The notes below the pieces were generated by a model. That model was given only the letters and a program-made list of their open reading frames with translations. It did no database searches and had not been told where the DNA came from. Shown here piece by piece: positions 1 through 8,411 of a stretch of DNA of 64,000 nucleotides. Source of the stretch: Streptomyces sp. LX-29. GTDB taxonomy: Bacteria; Actinomycetota; Actinomycetes; Streptomycetales; Streptomycetaceae. Numbering within the stretch: position 1 is the stretch's first letter; the number at the start of each line of letters is the position of its first letter. The translations under genes were made by a program, and so were the position numbers. The DNA is taken from assembly GCF_029541745.1 (NCBI RefSeq), contig NZ_CP089746.1:5155559-5219558 (forward strand), written 5' to 3'.

Positions 1-147
1 ACCGGGCCGGAAGCGGCTGATTATTGCTATCCGAAGCTGGCAGGTTGTCATGGCGATTGCTATGGCTGGCTGCCGAGTTCCGCTTCTAATTTGTGCACTC
101 CTTGAGCGATGAATGCCATTCCTGGCAGCTGACTGGGGAGTGCTGAA

Positions 148-1788
148 ATGCCGTTCCGTAAACACCCGACGCACCTGGGAGTGTTGTTCGACTGGCATGC
201 GGAGGGGGACCGGCAGACGGTCGCCCACCTCGACCGACCCTTCGACATCGCTCCCGAGGCCGGGACCCGGCTCAGCGGGCGGCAACTGGCGGCGATCGTC
301 CGTGACTTCGCCGCCCGACTGTACGCGGCCGGGGTGCGCAGCGGGGACCGGGTGGCCATCGTCAAGGACAACCACCTGGACATGACGCTGGCCGCGGCCG
401 CCGCCGCCCGCATCGGGGCGCTGCCCGCCACCATCGCGGCGCTCAACAAGCCGGAGGCGCACCGCGCGATGATCGCCCGGCTGGAGCCGTCGGTCCTGGT
501 CGTCTCGCCGGGCCCGCTGGCCCGGGCGGCCGCCGCCGGGGTGAGCCTGGCGGGCCCCGGGACCCGGGTCATCGTGCTCGGCGGACCGGACGGGCCGGGG
601 GAAGGGTTACCGGAGGAGGCGCCGGAGGGCGCGCTCACCCTGGCCGAGCTGGCGGGGGCGCCGCCCGCCCCGGTCCACATCCGCCGCCGGGACGAGCCGA
701 TGCTGGTCATGCACAGCTCGGGGACGACCGGGGTGCCCAAGCTGGTGGTGCACTCCGCGGAGACCATGCTGGGCGGCATCGCCCGCACCGAACGGGTCCG
801 CTTCCCGATCCTGGCCAGCAAGCACCGGGACGTGGCGGCGACCTCGGTCTCCTTCGCGCACGGCCGGATCGTGTCCTGGCTGATGGGACAGTTCGTGCTG
901 GCGCCCAGGAAGATCGTGATCATCTCCAGGCATGAGCCGGAGGTCGCCGAGCGGATGATCGCCGAGCACCGCCCGACCTCGCTGGAGGCGTGCCCCAACG
1001 TCTTCCAGCGCTGGGAGGAGCTGGCGCTCGCCAAGCCGGAGCTCTTCCGCCAGGTGCGGCTGTACGTGGGCACCTTCGACGCCATCCACCCGCGCACCGT
1101 GCGCACCTTCCTGGGCGCCTCGGAGCGGCGCTTCCCGGTGTGGCTCCAGGGCTGGGGGCAGAGCGAGGTGGGGCCGATGTGCTTCACCGTGTTCACCCGC
1201 GGCCGGCTGCGGAAGCGGTCCGAGGACTCCTCCGTCACCAGCGACATCGGCTGGGCGACGCCCGGGCTGACCCGGGTGAAGGTCGTCGACGTCGACACCG
1301 GCCGCCCGGTGTCCAAGGGCCGGCCGGGGCTGCTGATGGCCTCCTCCAAGGCCCGCTGTCTGGACTACCTCGGGGAGTCCGACCGGCACGCGGAGAAGGT
1401 CCGCAGCCGGTGGTGGAACACCGGGGACGTCGGGGAGCGCGGCCGCCTCGGGCGGCTGAAGCTGGTCGACCGCGAGGTCGACATCATCCCCGGCACCAGC
1501 GGCATCGAGCTGGAGTCGATCCTGCTGGACCGGCTGCCGAGGGCGTCCGACGTCACCGTGCTGGGTGTGCCGGGCGAACTCCCCGTCCCCGTCCTGTGCA
1601 TGAACGACAACCGACTGGACCCCGAGGAGTGGCGGGCCGCCACCCGTGGCCTGCCCGAGCTCGCCGCCCCGCGGCTGGTCCCCTTCGAGGACGTGCCGCG
1701 CACCGCCACCTGGAAGGTGCGCCGGCTCGACCTGCGCGAGCAGGTCCTCGGCAGCAAGGAGTCCATCGGCACGGGGCGTTGGACGTGA
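148..1788 (+). CDS. AMP-dependent acyl-CoA synthetase / ligase
   Basis: A 546-residue member of the ANL adenylating family, which activates a carboxylic acid as the acyl-adenylate and usually passes it to CoA or a carrier protein. The phosphate-binding loop HSSGTTGVPK lies near residues 189-198, the GWGQSE acid/adenine motif near residue 340, the NTGDVGE motif near 427, and the catalytic A10 lysine is in TATWKVRR (about residue 523), so the enzyme looks intact. The start is fixed by GGGGAG seven bases upstream. A TTA codon (607-609, codon 154) makes expression likely bldA-dependent. The next gene, an FAD oxidoreductase, begins 50 bp downstream with its own strong ribosome site. The substrate cannot be read from the sequence. 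It could belong to a starter-unit or aryl-acid pathway, but 16 kb of unrelated genes separate it from the polyketide region. Confidence 0.85.
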   Translation: MPFRKHPTHLGVLFDWHAEGDRQTVAHLDRPFDIAPEAGTRLSGRQLAAIVRDFAARLYAAGVRSGDRVAIVKDNHLDMTLAAAAAARIGALPATIAALNKPEAHRAMIARLEPSVLVVSPGPLARAAAAGVSLAGPGTRVIVLGGPDGPGEGLPEEAPEGALTLAELAGAPPAPVHIRRRDEPMLVMHSSGTTGVPKLVVHSAETMLGGIARTERVRFPILASKHRDVAATSVSFAHGRIVSWLMGQFVLAPRKIVIISRHEPEVAERMIAEHRPTSLEACPNVFQRWEELALAKPELFRQVRLYVGTFDAIHPRTVRTFLGASERRFPVWLQGWGQSEVGPMCFTVFTRGRLRKRSEDSSVTSDIGWATPGLTRVKVVDVDTGRPVSKGRPGLLMASSKARCLDYLGESDRHAEKVRSRWWNTGDVGERGRLGRLKLVDREVDIIPGTSGIELESILLDRLPRASDVTVLGVPGELPVPVLCMNDNRLDPEEWRAATRGLPELAAPRLVPFEDVPRTATWKVRRLDLREQVLGSKESIGTGRWT

Positions 1789-1837
1789 CCTTCGCCGCAT
1801 CGTGTACGCGGATCGTCCCGCCCAGAGGAGGAGCGCA

Positions 1838-3199
1838 GTGACCGATATCGACATCGCGGTGGTCGGCGCCGGGATCGCCGGGCTGACCACGGCCTACCGG
1901 CTGGCGAAGGAGGGCCACCGGGTCGAGGTGTTCGAGTCCGGCGACGAGCCGGGCGGCCGGATGCGCGCCGCCCGCGTCGACGGCTACACCATCGACCGCG
2001 GCGCCGAGACCCTCTCCCCGTACGGGTACCCGGCCACCTGGGAGTTCATCGAGGAACTGGGCCTGGCCCGGCAGGGCCGGCTGCACCGGATCGAGCACCC
2101 GGTGGGGCTGTGGAGCCAGGGCCGGGCCCACCCCTGGGTCGGCCACCCCCGGTCGCTGCTGACCGGCGCCGGCCTCTCCTGGCGCGGGCGGCTCCAACTG
2201 CTGCGGATGCTGGTCGCCGGCAACGGCCGGGGCCGGGTCGACCCCGACCGGCCCGAGCGGTCCGTGCACGGCGACATGACCCTGGCCGAGTTCGGCCGTC
2301 GCCACGGGGACGAGCTCGTCGAGCGCTGCCTGGGCCCCGTCGCCACGGCCGCCTTCGGCTGGCTCCCCGAGCGCAGCACGGCCGCCCCGATGCTCGCCAT
2401 CATGCAGGGCACGCGGGGCATCTACCGCTGGCAGACCTACCGCGACGGCCAGGACACGATGGCGCGGACGCTCGCCGAGCGGCTGAAGGTGCACCTGTCG
2501 AAGCCGGTGGTACGGGTCGAGCGGGACGGCCGCGGGGGCGGCCGCGGGGACGGCCGCGGAGTGCGGCTGTCCTTCGCGGACGGCACCGAACTGACCGCCC
2601 GGGCCGCCGTGCTGACCCTGCCCGCCCCGGAGATCGCGGCGATCCACCCCGGCGCCCCCGAGGAGGAGCGCCGATTCCTGGACGCGGCCACCTTCACCAC
2701 CATGATCCGGGTGGGCGTGATGCTGGACCGCCCCCTGGAGCCCCGCCGCACCGCCCGGCAGCCGCACCTCTACGCCTTCGTCATGGCCCCCTGGGAGGAC
2801 TCCCTCCTCTCCGGCGGCACCTGCGAGCACAACAAGTGCCCGCACCGCGTCCCGCCGGGCCGCGGCCTGGTCACCCTGCTGGTCTCCCCGCGCCGGGCGG
2901 CGGAGGTCTACGACCTCCCCGACGACCAGGTGCTGGAGCGGGTCCTCGACGAGAGCGAGCGTTTCATCGACGGCATGCGCGCCGCCTACGTCGGCCACCA
3001 GGTGACCCGCTGGCGCCACGGCCTCCCCGAGGCGACCCCCGAGGCCCTCCGCCTCCGCGCCCCCTTCACCCGCCGCCCGGCCAGCCCCATCGAGTACGCG
3101 GGCGACTGGCTCTACCTCCGCCCGAGCAGCGAGGCCGCGATCGCCTCGTCCCGGCTGGCGGTGGACCGGGTGCACGCGTGGCTGCGCGACGGCGGCTGA
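1838..3199 (+). CDS. FAD-dependent amine oxidase / protoporphyrinogen-oxidase-like protein
   Basis: A 453-residue flavoprotein. The N-terminus carries the FAD Rossmann motif VVGAGIAGL followed by the acidic strand end VEVFES and the EPGGRM motif typical of the amine oxidase/phytoene desaturase/protoporphyrinogen oxidase superfamily. The C-terminus ends in a second FAD-contacting segment (YAGDWLYLRPSSEAAIASSRLAVDRV). The GTG start at 1838 is chosen because AGAGGAGG lies six bases upstream; longer open frames overlap the preceding gene. It likely acts in the cytosol as an oxidase or desaturase. The pairing with the upstream acyl-CoA synthetase suggests one small pathway. It is shorter than, and lacks clear resemblance to, the arginine 2-monooxygenases that feed guanidinobutyryl starters, so I do not assign that role. 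Confidence 0.8.
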   Translation: MTDIDIAVVGAGIAGLTTAYRLAKEGHRVEVFESGDEPGGRMRAARVDGYTIDRGAETLSPYGYPATWEFIEELGLARQGRLHRIEHPVGLWSQGRAHPWVGHPRSLLTGAGLSWRGRLQLLRMLVAGNGRGRVDPDRPERSVHGDMTLAEFGRRHGDELVERCLGPVATAAFGWLPERSTAAPMLAIMQGTRGIYRWQTYRDGQDTMARTLAERLKVHLSKPVVRVERDGRGGGRGDGRGVRLSFADGTELTARAAVLTLPAPEIAAIHPGAPEEERRFLDAATFTTMIRVGVMLDRPLEPRRTARQPHLYAFVMAPWEDSLLSGGTCEHNKCPHRVPPGRGLVTLLVSPRRAAEVYDLPDDQVLERVLDESERFIDGMRAAYVGHQVTRWRHGLPEATPEALRLRAPFTRRPASPIEYAGDWLYLRPSSEAAIASSRLAVDRVHAWLRDGG

Positions 3200-3208
3200 C
3201 GGCGGCCG

Positions 3209-3832
3209 CTACGGCGCCCCCAACACCACCCCGCGCCCCGCGAAGAACCGCTCCAGGTCCGCCCAGCCGACGGCCGCGTACTCCTGGGAGTGCCCCGGCA
3301 GCCCGGACGGGTTGTTGAGGCGTACGCCGTCGTCGTCGGCGTCGACCACGAGCACCAGGTGGCCGCCCCGGGCGGGGGGTTGCGGCTCCAGGACGCGGAG
3401 GGAGAAGTGCACGGAGATCATGACCAGCCCGCCGGCGTCCACGGTCCGCCGGATCTCTCCGGCGGTGAGCTCGGGCACCGACCGTGCCCGCATCCCCCAC
3501 CGCGCGCCGACGTACTCGGCGAACGGCTGGTAGATCAGCCCCTTCACCTCGTCGCCGTCGCGTACGTACGCCCCCGCGGCCTCCAGCTCGCGCACCAGCG
3601 GCACCGAGGGCGGTACCGGCAGCCCCCAGTGGTCCAGCGCCATCCGCAGACACGCGACACCGCACATGCGGTGCGCCCAGAAGGCGTACTCCTCCGGGCT
3701 GTCGGCGCCCGACTTCTGCCACAGCGGGTCGTCCAGCGCCGACCTGGCCCCGGTCACGAACTCGGGTACCAGGTCGGCGGATTCCCACTGGGAGTAGTAG
3801 GGAACGGTCGGGCGCGGGGCGGCATGGGTCAT
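3209..3832 (-). CDS. C39-like (papain-fold) cysteine peptidase family protein
   Basis: A 207-residue protein with the layout of C39-like peptidases: PYYSQWES near the N-terminus, the presumed nucleophile in MCGVACLRMALDHWG, and the His-containing strand GGHLVLVVDADDDG followed by LNNPSG. No signal peptide is visible, so it probably acts in the cytosol, or is a non-proteolytic member. The start MTHAAPRP at 3832 is the first that avoids the next gene; the open frame itself runs farther upstream. No convincing ribosome site precedes it, so translation may depend on the neighbouring minus-strand NmrA-type gene ending 31 bp upstream. The substrate is unknown. Confidence 0.7.
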   Translation of the reverse strand: MTHAAPRPTVPYYSQWESADLVPEFVTGARSALDDPLWQKSGADSPEEYAFWAHRMCGVACLRMALDHWGLPVPPSVPLVRELEAAGAYVRDGDEVKGLIYQPFAEYVGARWGMRARSVPELTAGEIRRTVDAGGLVMISVHFSLRVLEPQPPARGGHLVLVVDADDDGVRLNNPSGLPGHSQEYAAVGWADLERFFAGRGVVLGAP

Positions 3833-3863
3833 GGAGGCCAGTGTGCTGCACACGCGGGGGCGG

Positions 3864-4505
3864 TCAGGTGGCGGCCCGCTCGACGCCGATGTGCGTGCGG
3901 TGGTGCCGCGGGGTGTCGATCTCGTCGATGAGGGCGATGGCGAAGTCGGCGTAGGAGACGCGGCTGGCGGCGTCGGCGGGGGCCGTGACATAGCCGCCGG
4001 TCCGCTCCCCCTCGTGGTCGAAGTCGCCGGCGGGGCTGACCACCAGCCAGTCGAGCCCGCCACCCGCCGCCGCCAGCGCGGTCCGGCCCGCCTCGTGCGC
4101 GAGGTAGAACGGGCGGTACTCCTGCGGATATCCGGGGGTGTCCATCAGCGGCGTGCCGGAGGCCGTCTCCAGGATCGACGCCAGGCCGACGAAGACCAGC
4201 CGCCGCACGCCCGCCTCGCCCAGGCCCCGGTCCAACGCCCGTGCGGTGGTGGTGAAGAAGTCGCCGGGCTGGGCGGCGGGGTCGTAGACCGCGGCGACGG
4301 CGGCGTCATGGCCCGCGGCCAGCCGCGCGACGGCCTCCGGATCGGTGACGTCCCCGGCCACCAGCCGGACCCCGTCCGCCGCCGGCTCGGCGTGCCGCCC
4401 CGGCTCCCGTACGACGGCGGTCACCTCGTGCCCGCGTCGGAGCGCCTCCCCGACGGCCGCCCGGCCGGCCCGGCCACCCGCACCGAAAACAACGATCCTG
4501 CCCAT
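3864..4505 (-). CDS. NAD(P)H-binding NmrA/SDR-like reductase
   Basis: A 213-residue atypical short-chain reductase. It begins MGRIVVFGAGGRAGRA, a GxGGxxGxx dinucleotide motif, followed by the TAVVRE strand end that suits NADP. Residues VRRLVFVGLAS and the C-terminal segment DYADFA-like SRVSYADFAIALIDEI are typical of the NmrA/YwnB/quinone-reductase group. AGGAG seven bases before the ATG fixes the start. The gene is divergent from an HxlR-type regulator (4599), the arrangement seen for qorA/qorR-type redox-stress pairs. Likely a cytosolic oxidoreductase for quinones or aldehydes; no specific substrate is supported. Confidence 0.78.
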   Translation of the reverse strand: MGRIVVFGAGGRAGRAAVGEALRRGHEVTAVVREPGRHAEPAADGVRLVAGDVTDPEAVARLAAGHDAAVAAVYDPAAQPGDFFTTTARALDRGLGEAGVRRLVFVGLASILETASGTPLMDTPGYPQEYRPFYLAHEAGRTALAAAGGGLDWLVVSPAGDFDHEGERTGGYVTAPADAASRVSYADFAIALIDEIDTPRHHRTHIGVERAAT

Positions 4506-4598
4506 GAGTTCACTCCTAGCGTTGCGGACCTCGTCCACGTCCTGACCTGCCCCGCACGCTAGTGAGGACCATGGTTACCTCCGGGGTACCGCACTACT
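4506..4598. promoter_or_regulatory. Divergent promoter/operator between NmrA-type reductase and HxlR regulator
   Basis: This 93-bp gap must hold both promoters. It contains an inverted pair CTAGCGT (4516-4522) and ACGCTAG (4556-4562), and a close repeat GGTTACC / GGGTACC just before the HxlR start. These are plausible HxlR-family operator halves, but no binding is demonstrated. Confidence 0.4.
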
Positions 4599-4985
4599 GT
4601 GCCCCTTGTGACCAAGCCACTGGACCCCGAGATGTTCGACGAGCTGTGCCCCTCCGACCTGTCGCCCATCCGGGTGGGCGACAAGTGGGCCGCGATGATC
4701 ATCCGCTGTCTCGAAGAGGGCCCGCGCCGCTTCTCCGAGCTGCGCGTCCCGCTGCACCGCGTCACCGCCAAGGTGCTCACCCAGTCCCTCCGCTCGCTGG
4801 AGCGGGACGGCTTCGTCACCCGCACCGTCCGCACCGAGCCCGCCCGCCACGTCGAGTACGCCCTCACCCCGCTCGGCCGCAGCCTCCTCGGCCCCCTCGA
4901 CGCGGCCTGCGCGTGGGCGGCGGAGCACTGGGACGAACTCATCGACGCCCGCGAGGCGGGGTCCGCCGTGCGGCGGGCGGGCTGA
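4599..4985 (+). CDS. HxlR-family winged-helix transcriptional regulator
   Basis: A 128-residue MarR-like HxlR regulator. The family signature CPSDLSPIRVGDKWAAMII sits near residues 17-35, with the redox-active cysteine position preserved (DELCPS). The winged helix follows: RFSELR, VTAKVLTQSLRSLERDGFVTR and the wing ARHVEYALTPLG. The GTG at 4599 gives MPLVTKPLD; a second GTG at 4608 is an equally possible start and no strong ribosome site separates them. It is divergent from the NmrA-type reductase, its most likely target, and the N-terminal cysteine suggests sensing of quinones, aldehydes or disulfide stress. Confidence 0.85.
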   Translation: MPLVTKPLDPEMFDELCPSDLSPIRVGDKWAAMIIRCLEEGPRRFSELRVPLHRVTAKVLTQSLRSLERDGFVTRTVRTEPARHVEYALTPLGRSLLGPLDAACAWAAEHWDELIDAREAGSAVRRAG

Positions 4986-5017
4986 CGGGCTCAGGGGGCG
5001 GGGTCACCCTTCCGGCC

Positions 5018-5719
5018 TCAGGAGCTGATGAGCCTGCTGTCGAAGCCGGCGCGCAGGAGGCGTTCGTACGCGTCATGGACATCTCCCGGTACGTCCTGCA
5101 CGACGGCGAAGCCGAGTGCCGGGTACTCGATGACCCGTTGCAGGTCCCCCACGAGCATGTCGACGACGAGTTTTTCGTCGCCGATGGACTTGATGTAGTC
5201 GTCGAACTCCAGCGGCTCGGAGGCACAGATGACCTCGACCTCCGGCCAGAGCTTGCGGCACGTGGCGTACGAGCGGCGCTCCATGTACGGCTTGGAGATC
5301 AGAAGCAGCGACTCGACCTCCACGCCGGCCTCGCGCAGTACCTCTCGGGACAGCGTGATGTTCTGGCCGGTGTTGCCGGCCTTGGTTTCCAGCAGGATTG
5401 CTTCGCCGGGCACGCCCAGGTCGAGGGCGTGCTCGCGGTAGTGGACCGCCTCGCCGCGCGGGAAGCGGGCCGCCGTGGTCGGGCTGTTTCCGCCGCTGAA
5501 GACGACGACGGGGAATAGGCCGGCGCCGTAGAGGTCGGCAGTGGTCGTGGCGACATCGAGATCGTGGCTGCCCAGGCCGATGGCCGCCGAGCAGGGGCGC
5601 ACTTCGTGGCCCATCTGGTGATAGCGCCAGATCAGCACGGCGTCGTTCCACTGCTCGTCGGTGATGGTGCGCTCTGCGCGGTCCGGCACGGGGACTCCCT
5701 CGATCATCGCTGCCTTCAC
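5018..5719 (-). CDS. YdcF/ElyC-like DUF218 family protein
   Basis: A 233-residue protein of the DUF218 fold. Recognisable segments are AAIGLGSHDLDVATTTADLY, VVFSGGNSP, ILLETKAGNTGQNITLSRE and LLLISKPYMERRSYATCRKLWP, matching the usual glycine-rich, SGG, ENT and KPYHMRR-type signatures. No membrane segment is present, so it is a soluble member like YdcF rather than the membrane-anchored ElyC group. The GTG start at 5719 forms a GTGA overlap with the stop of the upstream gene; an ATG at 5707 with GAAGG before it is the main alternative. YdcF binds S-adenosylmethionine, but the cellular role is unknown. Confidence 0.75.
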   Translation of the reverse strand: MKAAMIEGVPVPDRAERTITDEQWNDAVLIWRYHQMGHEVRPCSAAIGLGSHDLDVATTTADLYGAGLFPVVVFSGGNSPTTAARFPRGEAVHYREHALDLGVPGEAILLETKAGNTGQNITLSREVLREAGVEVESLLLISKPYMERRSYATCRKLWPEVEVICASEPLEFDDYIKSIGDEKLVVDMLVGDLQRVIEYPALGFAVVQDVPGDVHDAYERLLRAGFDSRLISS

Positions 5720-6108
5720 CTCGACACGAGGGCCCGCGGGTCGTCGTACGACCGCCGGATTCCCTCGATGCTGCGGAGCTGGTGGCTCAGGCCGTGGTGG
5801 GAGGCCATGCGCGCCACGTCGTCGAGGACGGTCAACCCATCATCGCGGGTGGCCGGGTCGGACAGAAGGATGTGCGTACGGCGCCGCAGGTCGTGCAGCA
5901 GTATGTACCCGGGGCGTCGACCCGCCCTGGGTACGCCCCCAACGGCTCGTTCCATCTCCCACTCGGCGCGCTCGGCGGCCGCCGCCAGGTCCCACCGGGA
6001 GGGCCTCCGGTCGGCGGGCGGGAGGACGAGGTCTGCACGGCTGGCGTTGGACGGCCCGCCGAAGGCCAGACCGAGACTGACCCACCGCCCGCCCCATCGC
6101 CCGGTCAC
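5716..6108 (-). CDS. Hypothetical protein, 130 residues
   Basis: I do not recognise a family. The start at GTG 6108 is chosen because GAGGGG lies seven bases upstream and because the GTG overlaps the TGA of the upstream small open frame as GTGA. An open frame extends to 6195 but that extension is Arg/Ala/Gly-rich and looks non-coding. The C-terminal half is protein-like: SRWDLAAAAERAEWEMERAVGG, then GYILLHDLRRRTHILLSDPATRDDGLTVLDDVARMASHHG. The stop overlaps the GTG of the YdcF-like gene, so this forms part of a tightly packed minus-strand operon reading 6779 to 5018. Confidence 0.5.
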   Translation of the reverse strand: MTGRWGGRWVSLGLAFGGPSNASRADLVLPPADRRPSRWDLAAAAERAEWEMERAVGGVPRAGRRPGYILLHDLRRRTHILLSDPATRDDGLTVLDDVARMASHHGLSHQLRSIEGIRRSYDDPRALVSR

Positions 6109-6221
6109 CGGCAGACCCCTCGCGCCGCGCGGCGCGCCTGGAGCAGCGTCCGCCCGACCGGGCACCCGGTGGCCGACCGCGCGCAGGCAGCGCACTCGGT
6201 GAGATGCGTGATCGCCGCCCG
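6105..6221 (-). other. Start-less CxxC open frame continuing the upstream gene
   Basis: Directly after the TGA of the 6222-6779 gene, in the same frame, the sequence stays open for 38 codons and encodes THLTECAACARSATGCPVG followed by a basic helix. The CxxC plus CP-G pattern is the kind found in small Streptomyces zinc-binding proteins. The frame ends in TGA overlapping the GTG of the next gene. It has no ATG, GTG or TTG of its own. It may be a gene with a rare start, a former C-terminus cut off by a nonsense change, or a read-through product. Confidence 0.35.
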
Positions 6222-6779
6222 TCAGGTCCGCCGTTCCTCCCGGCTCCGCTGCGTGGCGGGGAGGTCGGCGAGCGGATCGGACTGCGGCGGGAAGTACGGG
6301 GCGCAGTCCGGACAGGCGTAGTGCGTGCGGCCGCCGTTGCCGCCGTGCACGAGGGCGACGGTGACCGGCCGCCCGGTCATCCGCTGGCAGCGCAGGCAGA
6401 CCTTCACCGAGGCGTGCGCGGTCCGCAGCGCGGAGTGCAGCCGCCCCGCGTCGGTGAGCCGCCCCTCCCGCGCCGGGACGACCCTCCAGTGCGGCCCCGG
6501 CCCATACGTCCGCTCCACCGGCGGCACCGCCACATACGCCCCAAGGCTCAGCACCCGCTGAATCGTCCAGTCACCGGCGACCCCGGGCGCCACCAGCCAG
6601 TACCAGACGGCCCCGTAGGTGTCCTCGATGACCGGCCCGCTGTTCCCACCGAGGAGCGCCAGCGCGCGCTGGCCGATGAGACTCGGCACCTTGACGGCAT
6701 CCCACCACCGCCCGGCGGGCTGCGCCTCGATGTCGGGGCCGTGGGGTGGGTTCCATGGGTGGGGGGTGTTGACATGCAT
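6222..6779 (-). CDS. Hypothetical protein with zinc-ribbon-like cysteines, 185 residues
   Basis: No family is recognised with confidence. The protein starts MHVNTPHP (ATG 6779, GGGGA upstream) and has a long hydrophobic/aromatic middle, IEDTYGAVWYWLVAPGVAGDW, then two cysteine pairs, VCLRCQRM and YACPDCAPYF, spaced 22 residues apart, which would form a zinc ribbon. It is the first gene of a minus-strand group and is divergent from the XRE-TPR regulator at 6945. Such small proteins often accompany XRE-TPR regulators in Streptomyces genomes. The reading frame continues beyond its stop (see the 6105-6221 entry). Confidence 0.55.
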   Translation of the reverse strand: MHVNTPHPWNPPHGPDIEAQPAGRWWDAVKVPSLIGQRALALLGGNSGPVIEDTYGAVWYWLVAPGVAGDWTIQRVLSLGAYVAVPPVERTYGPGPHWRVVPAREGRLTDAGRLHSALRTAHASVKVCLRCQRMTGRPVTVALVHGGNGGRTHYACPDCAPYFPPQSDPLADLPATQRSREERRT

Positions 6780-6944
6780 GCGATCCCCGGTGTGGTCGGT
6801 GGTACGGGTCGATGACAACTTCGAGGCTCGTCGCACGAGGATGCTCAAGGAATGACCATCGGGGGTTACCGAGGCGGTAATACACTCGTTGCCGCTGCGA
6901 CGACACACCCGCACATGCCAGGATCTTTCCCGGAAGTTGACCCC

Positions 6945-8411
6945 ATGGACGCTTCTGCCACCGGCCCGCTGAGCCTCGAAGTGCTTGACCGAGAAGATTT
7001 GCGCCGAGCCCTCAAGGAGCACGACTTCGCCGCAGCCTTCCTCTTGATCAAGAAGTGGGGTGGGCTGACGCAGAACCGAATTGCGATGGCCTGTCATCTG
7101 ACCCCCGGCAAGGTCAGCAACATCATCAGCGGGCAACAGCAGGTCACGTCTTTCGATGTCCTTTGCCGCATCGCAGACGGACTGCGCATCCCGGGCCACA
7201 TGCTGGGTCTGGCGCCCCGCCCTTGGGAGAGCGAGCAGCAAGAACATCATCAGAGCGTGGAGTTACGAGGCCGTCCGTGCGAGGACGAGATCCCATGGCA
7301 GCCTGAGATTGCCGTGGAACTGGCTACTCAGCTGACGAGGAGCGATCTCGTGATGGACCGACGTGGAGCGAGTCGCGCGCTGGCGGGGGCGGCCCTCACC
7401 GGGGCTGCCTTGCTCGACCCGCTCGAGGGCTGGCTGCGGCCGCCCGGGGACAGAGATGCCCCACGTGTCCGCGGACGTCTCGGAGTTCAGGAGATCGAAG
7501 AACTGGAGATCGCGGCGCGCGCCTTTCGTCGCTGGGATCACCGCTACGGTGGAGGTCTGCGATACAAGGCCGTTCTCGGCCAGCTCAACGAGGTGGCGGA
7601 AGCGCTTGACGAACATCAAGCACCTGCCATTGAACAGCGCCTCTATCAAGTGATGGCCCACCTGGCTGGGGTGGCGGCCACCATGGCGTGGGACTCCAAG
7701 TTTCAGCGTCGGGCCCAGGACTACTACCGCCTCGCCCTGCGTGCGTCGCACGCGGGGAAGGACCCCGTTTTCGGAGCGAACGTGTTGGCGGGGATGGCTC
7801 GCCAGATGCTCTACCGCGATCGACCTCAGGACGCATTGGAACTGGTGCGCTTGGCTCAAGAAGGATCGCGGAACGCGGCGGGACCCCGGGTGCATGCCAT
7901 GCTGCACACACGTGAGGCCTGGGCATTCGCTGCGATGGGGCGTGTGTCCGCCTTTCAGCGTGCTACCGCGCAGGCGGCTGAAGCGTTGGCGGAAGCCGAG
8001 CCGGTCGCCGAGCCGTACTGGATCGCGTACTTCGATGAGGCCGAGCTTGCCGGAGTCACTGGTGGTCGACTCCTGGACTTGGCGCGCAAGGACCCGCGTC
8101 AGCATGCCGAGACGGCGACGGCACAGATTCGTAGGGCGATTGCCGTGCGTGACCGGGATGCAGGGCGTAGCCATGCTCTCGACCGGATCGGGCTCGCGGA
8201 GTGTCGGTTCCTCGCGGGAGACGTGGCAGGGGCGGTCGACGAGACGCACAAGGCAGTCGAGGCTGCTGGCCGTACACGTTCGGGGAGGGTACGAGCTCAG
8301 CTCGGCGAGCTTTATCCGTACACGGTGGGCCACAACGTATCAAGGGGTGTACGGGAAGCGCGGGATAAGATCCGCGGCCTGTTGTTGAGCTGTGAGGAGA
8401 GGCCATGCTGA
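6945..8411 (+). CDS. XRE-family regulator with C-terminal TPR-like domain
   Basis: A 488-residue regulator. Residues 20-85 form an XRE helix-turn-helix (LTQNRIAMACHLTPGKVSNIISG), and residues 160-480 are helical repeats resembling TPR sensor domains. A conserved MDRRGASRALAGAALTGAALL linker lies between them, as in many large Streptomyces XRE regulators. The start MDASATGP has GGAAG eight bases upstream. TTA at codon 107 (7263-7265) marks it as bldA-dependent. Codon use is less GC-biased than in neighbouring genes, suggesting acquisition. The gene overlaps the SLOG-like gene by seven bases (stop 8411, next ATG 8405), so the pair is translationally coupled. TPR regulators of this kind usually bind a small ligand or peptide; the ligand is unknown. 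Confidence 0.8.
   Translation: MDASATGPLSLEVLDREDLRRALKEHDFAAAFLLIKKWGGLTQNRIAMACHLTPGKVSNIISGQQQVTSFDVLCRIADGLRIPGHMLGLAPRPWESEQQEHHQSVELRGRPCEDEIPWQPEIAVELATQLTRSDLVMDRRGASRALAGAALTGAALLDPLEGWLRPPGDRDAPRVRGRLGVQEIEELEIAARAFRRWDHRYGGGLRYKAVLGQLNEVAEALDEHQAPAIEQRLYQVMAHLAGVAATMAWDSKFQRRAQDYYRLALRASHAGKDPVFGANVLAGMARQMLYRDRPQDALELVRLAQEGSRNAAGPRVHAMLHTREAWAFAAMGRVSAFQRATAQAAEALAEAEPVAEPYWIAYFDEAELAGVTGGRLLDLARKDPRQHAETATAQIRRAIAVRDRDAGRSHALDRIGLAECRFLAGDVAGAVDETHKAVEAAGRTRSGRVRAQLGELYPYTVGHNVSRGVREARDKIRGLLLSCEERPC

Noticed and set aside
60-1349. Minus-strand open frame opposite the acyl-CoA synthetase
   Set aside because: No recognisable domain and composition typical of antisense of GC-rich coding DNA; the plus strand has the full adenylation motif set and a good ribosome site.
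1838-3199. Arginine/lysine 2-monooxygenase for starter-unit supply
   Set aside because: Length and sequence agree better with protoporphyrinogen-oxidase/phytoene-desaturase-like flavoproteins; the family's longer substrate domain is not seen.
6109-6195. N-terminal extension of the 130-residue hypothetical protein to GTG 6195
   Set aside because: The extension is low-complexity and overlaps the CxxC frame; GTG 6108 has a good ribosome site and a GTGA junction.
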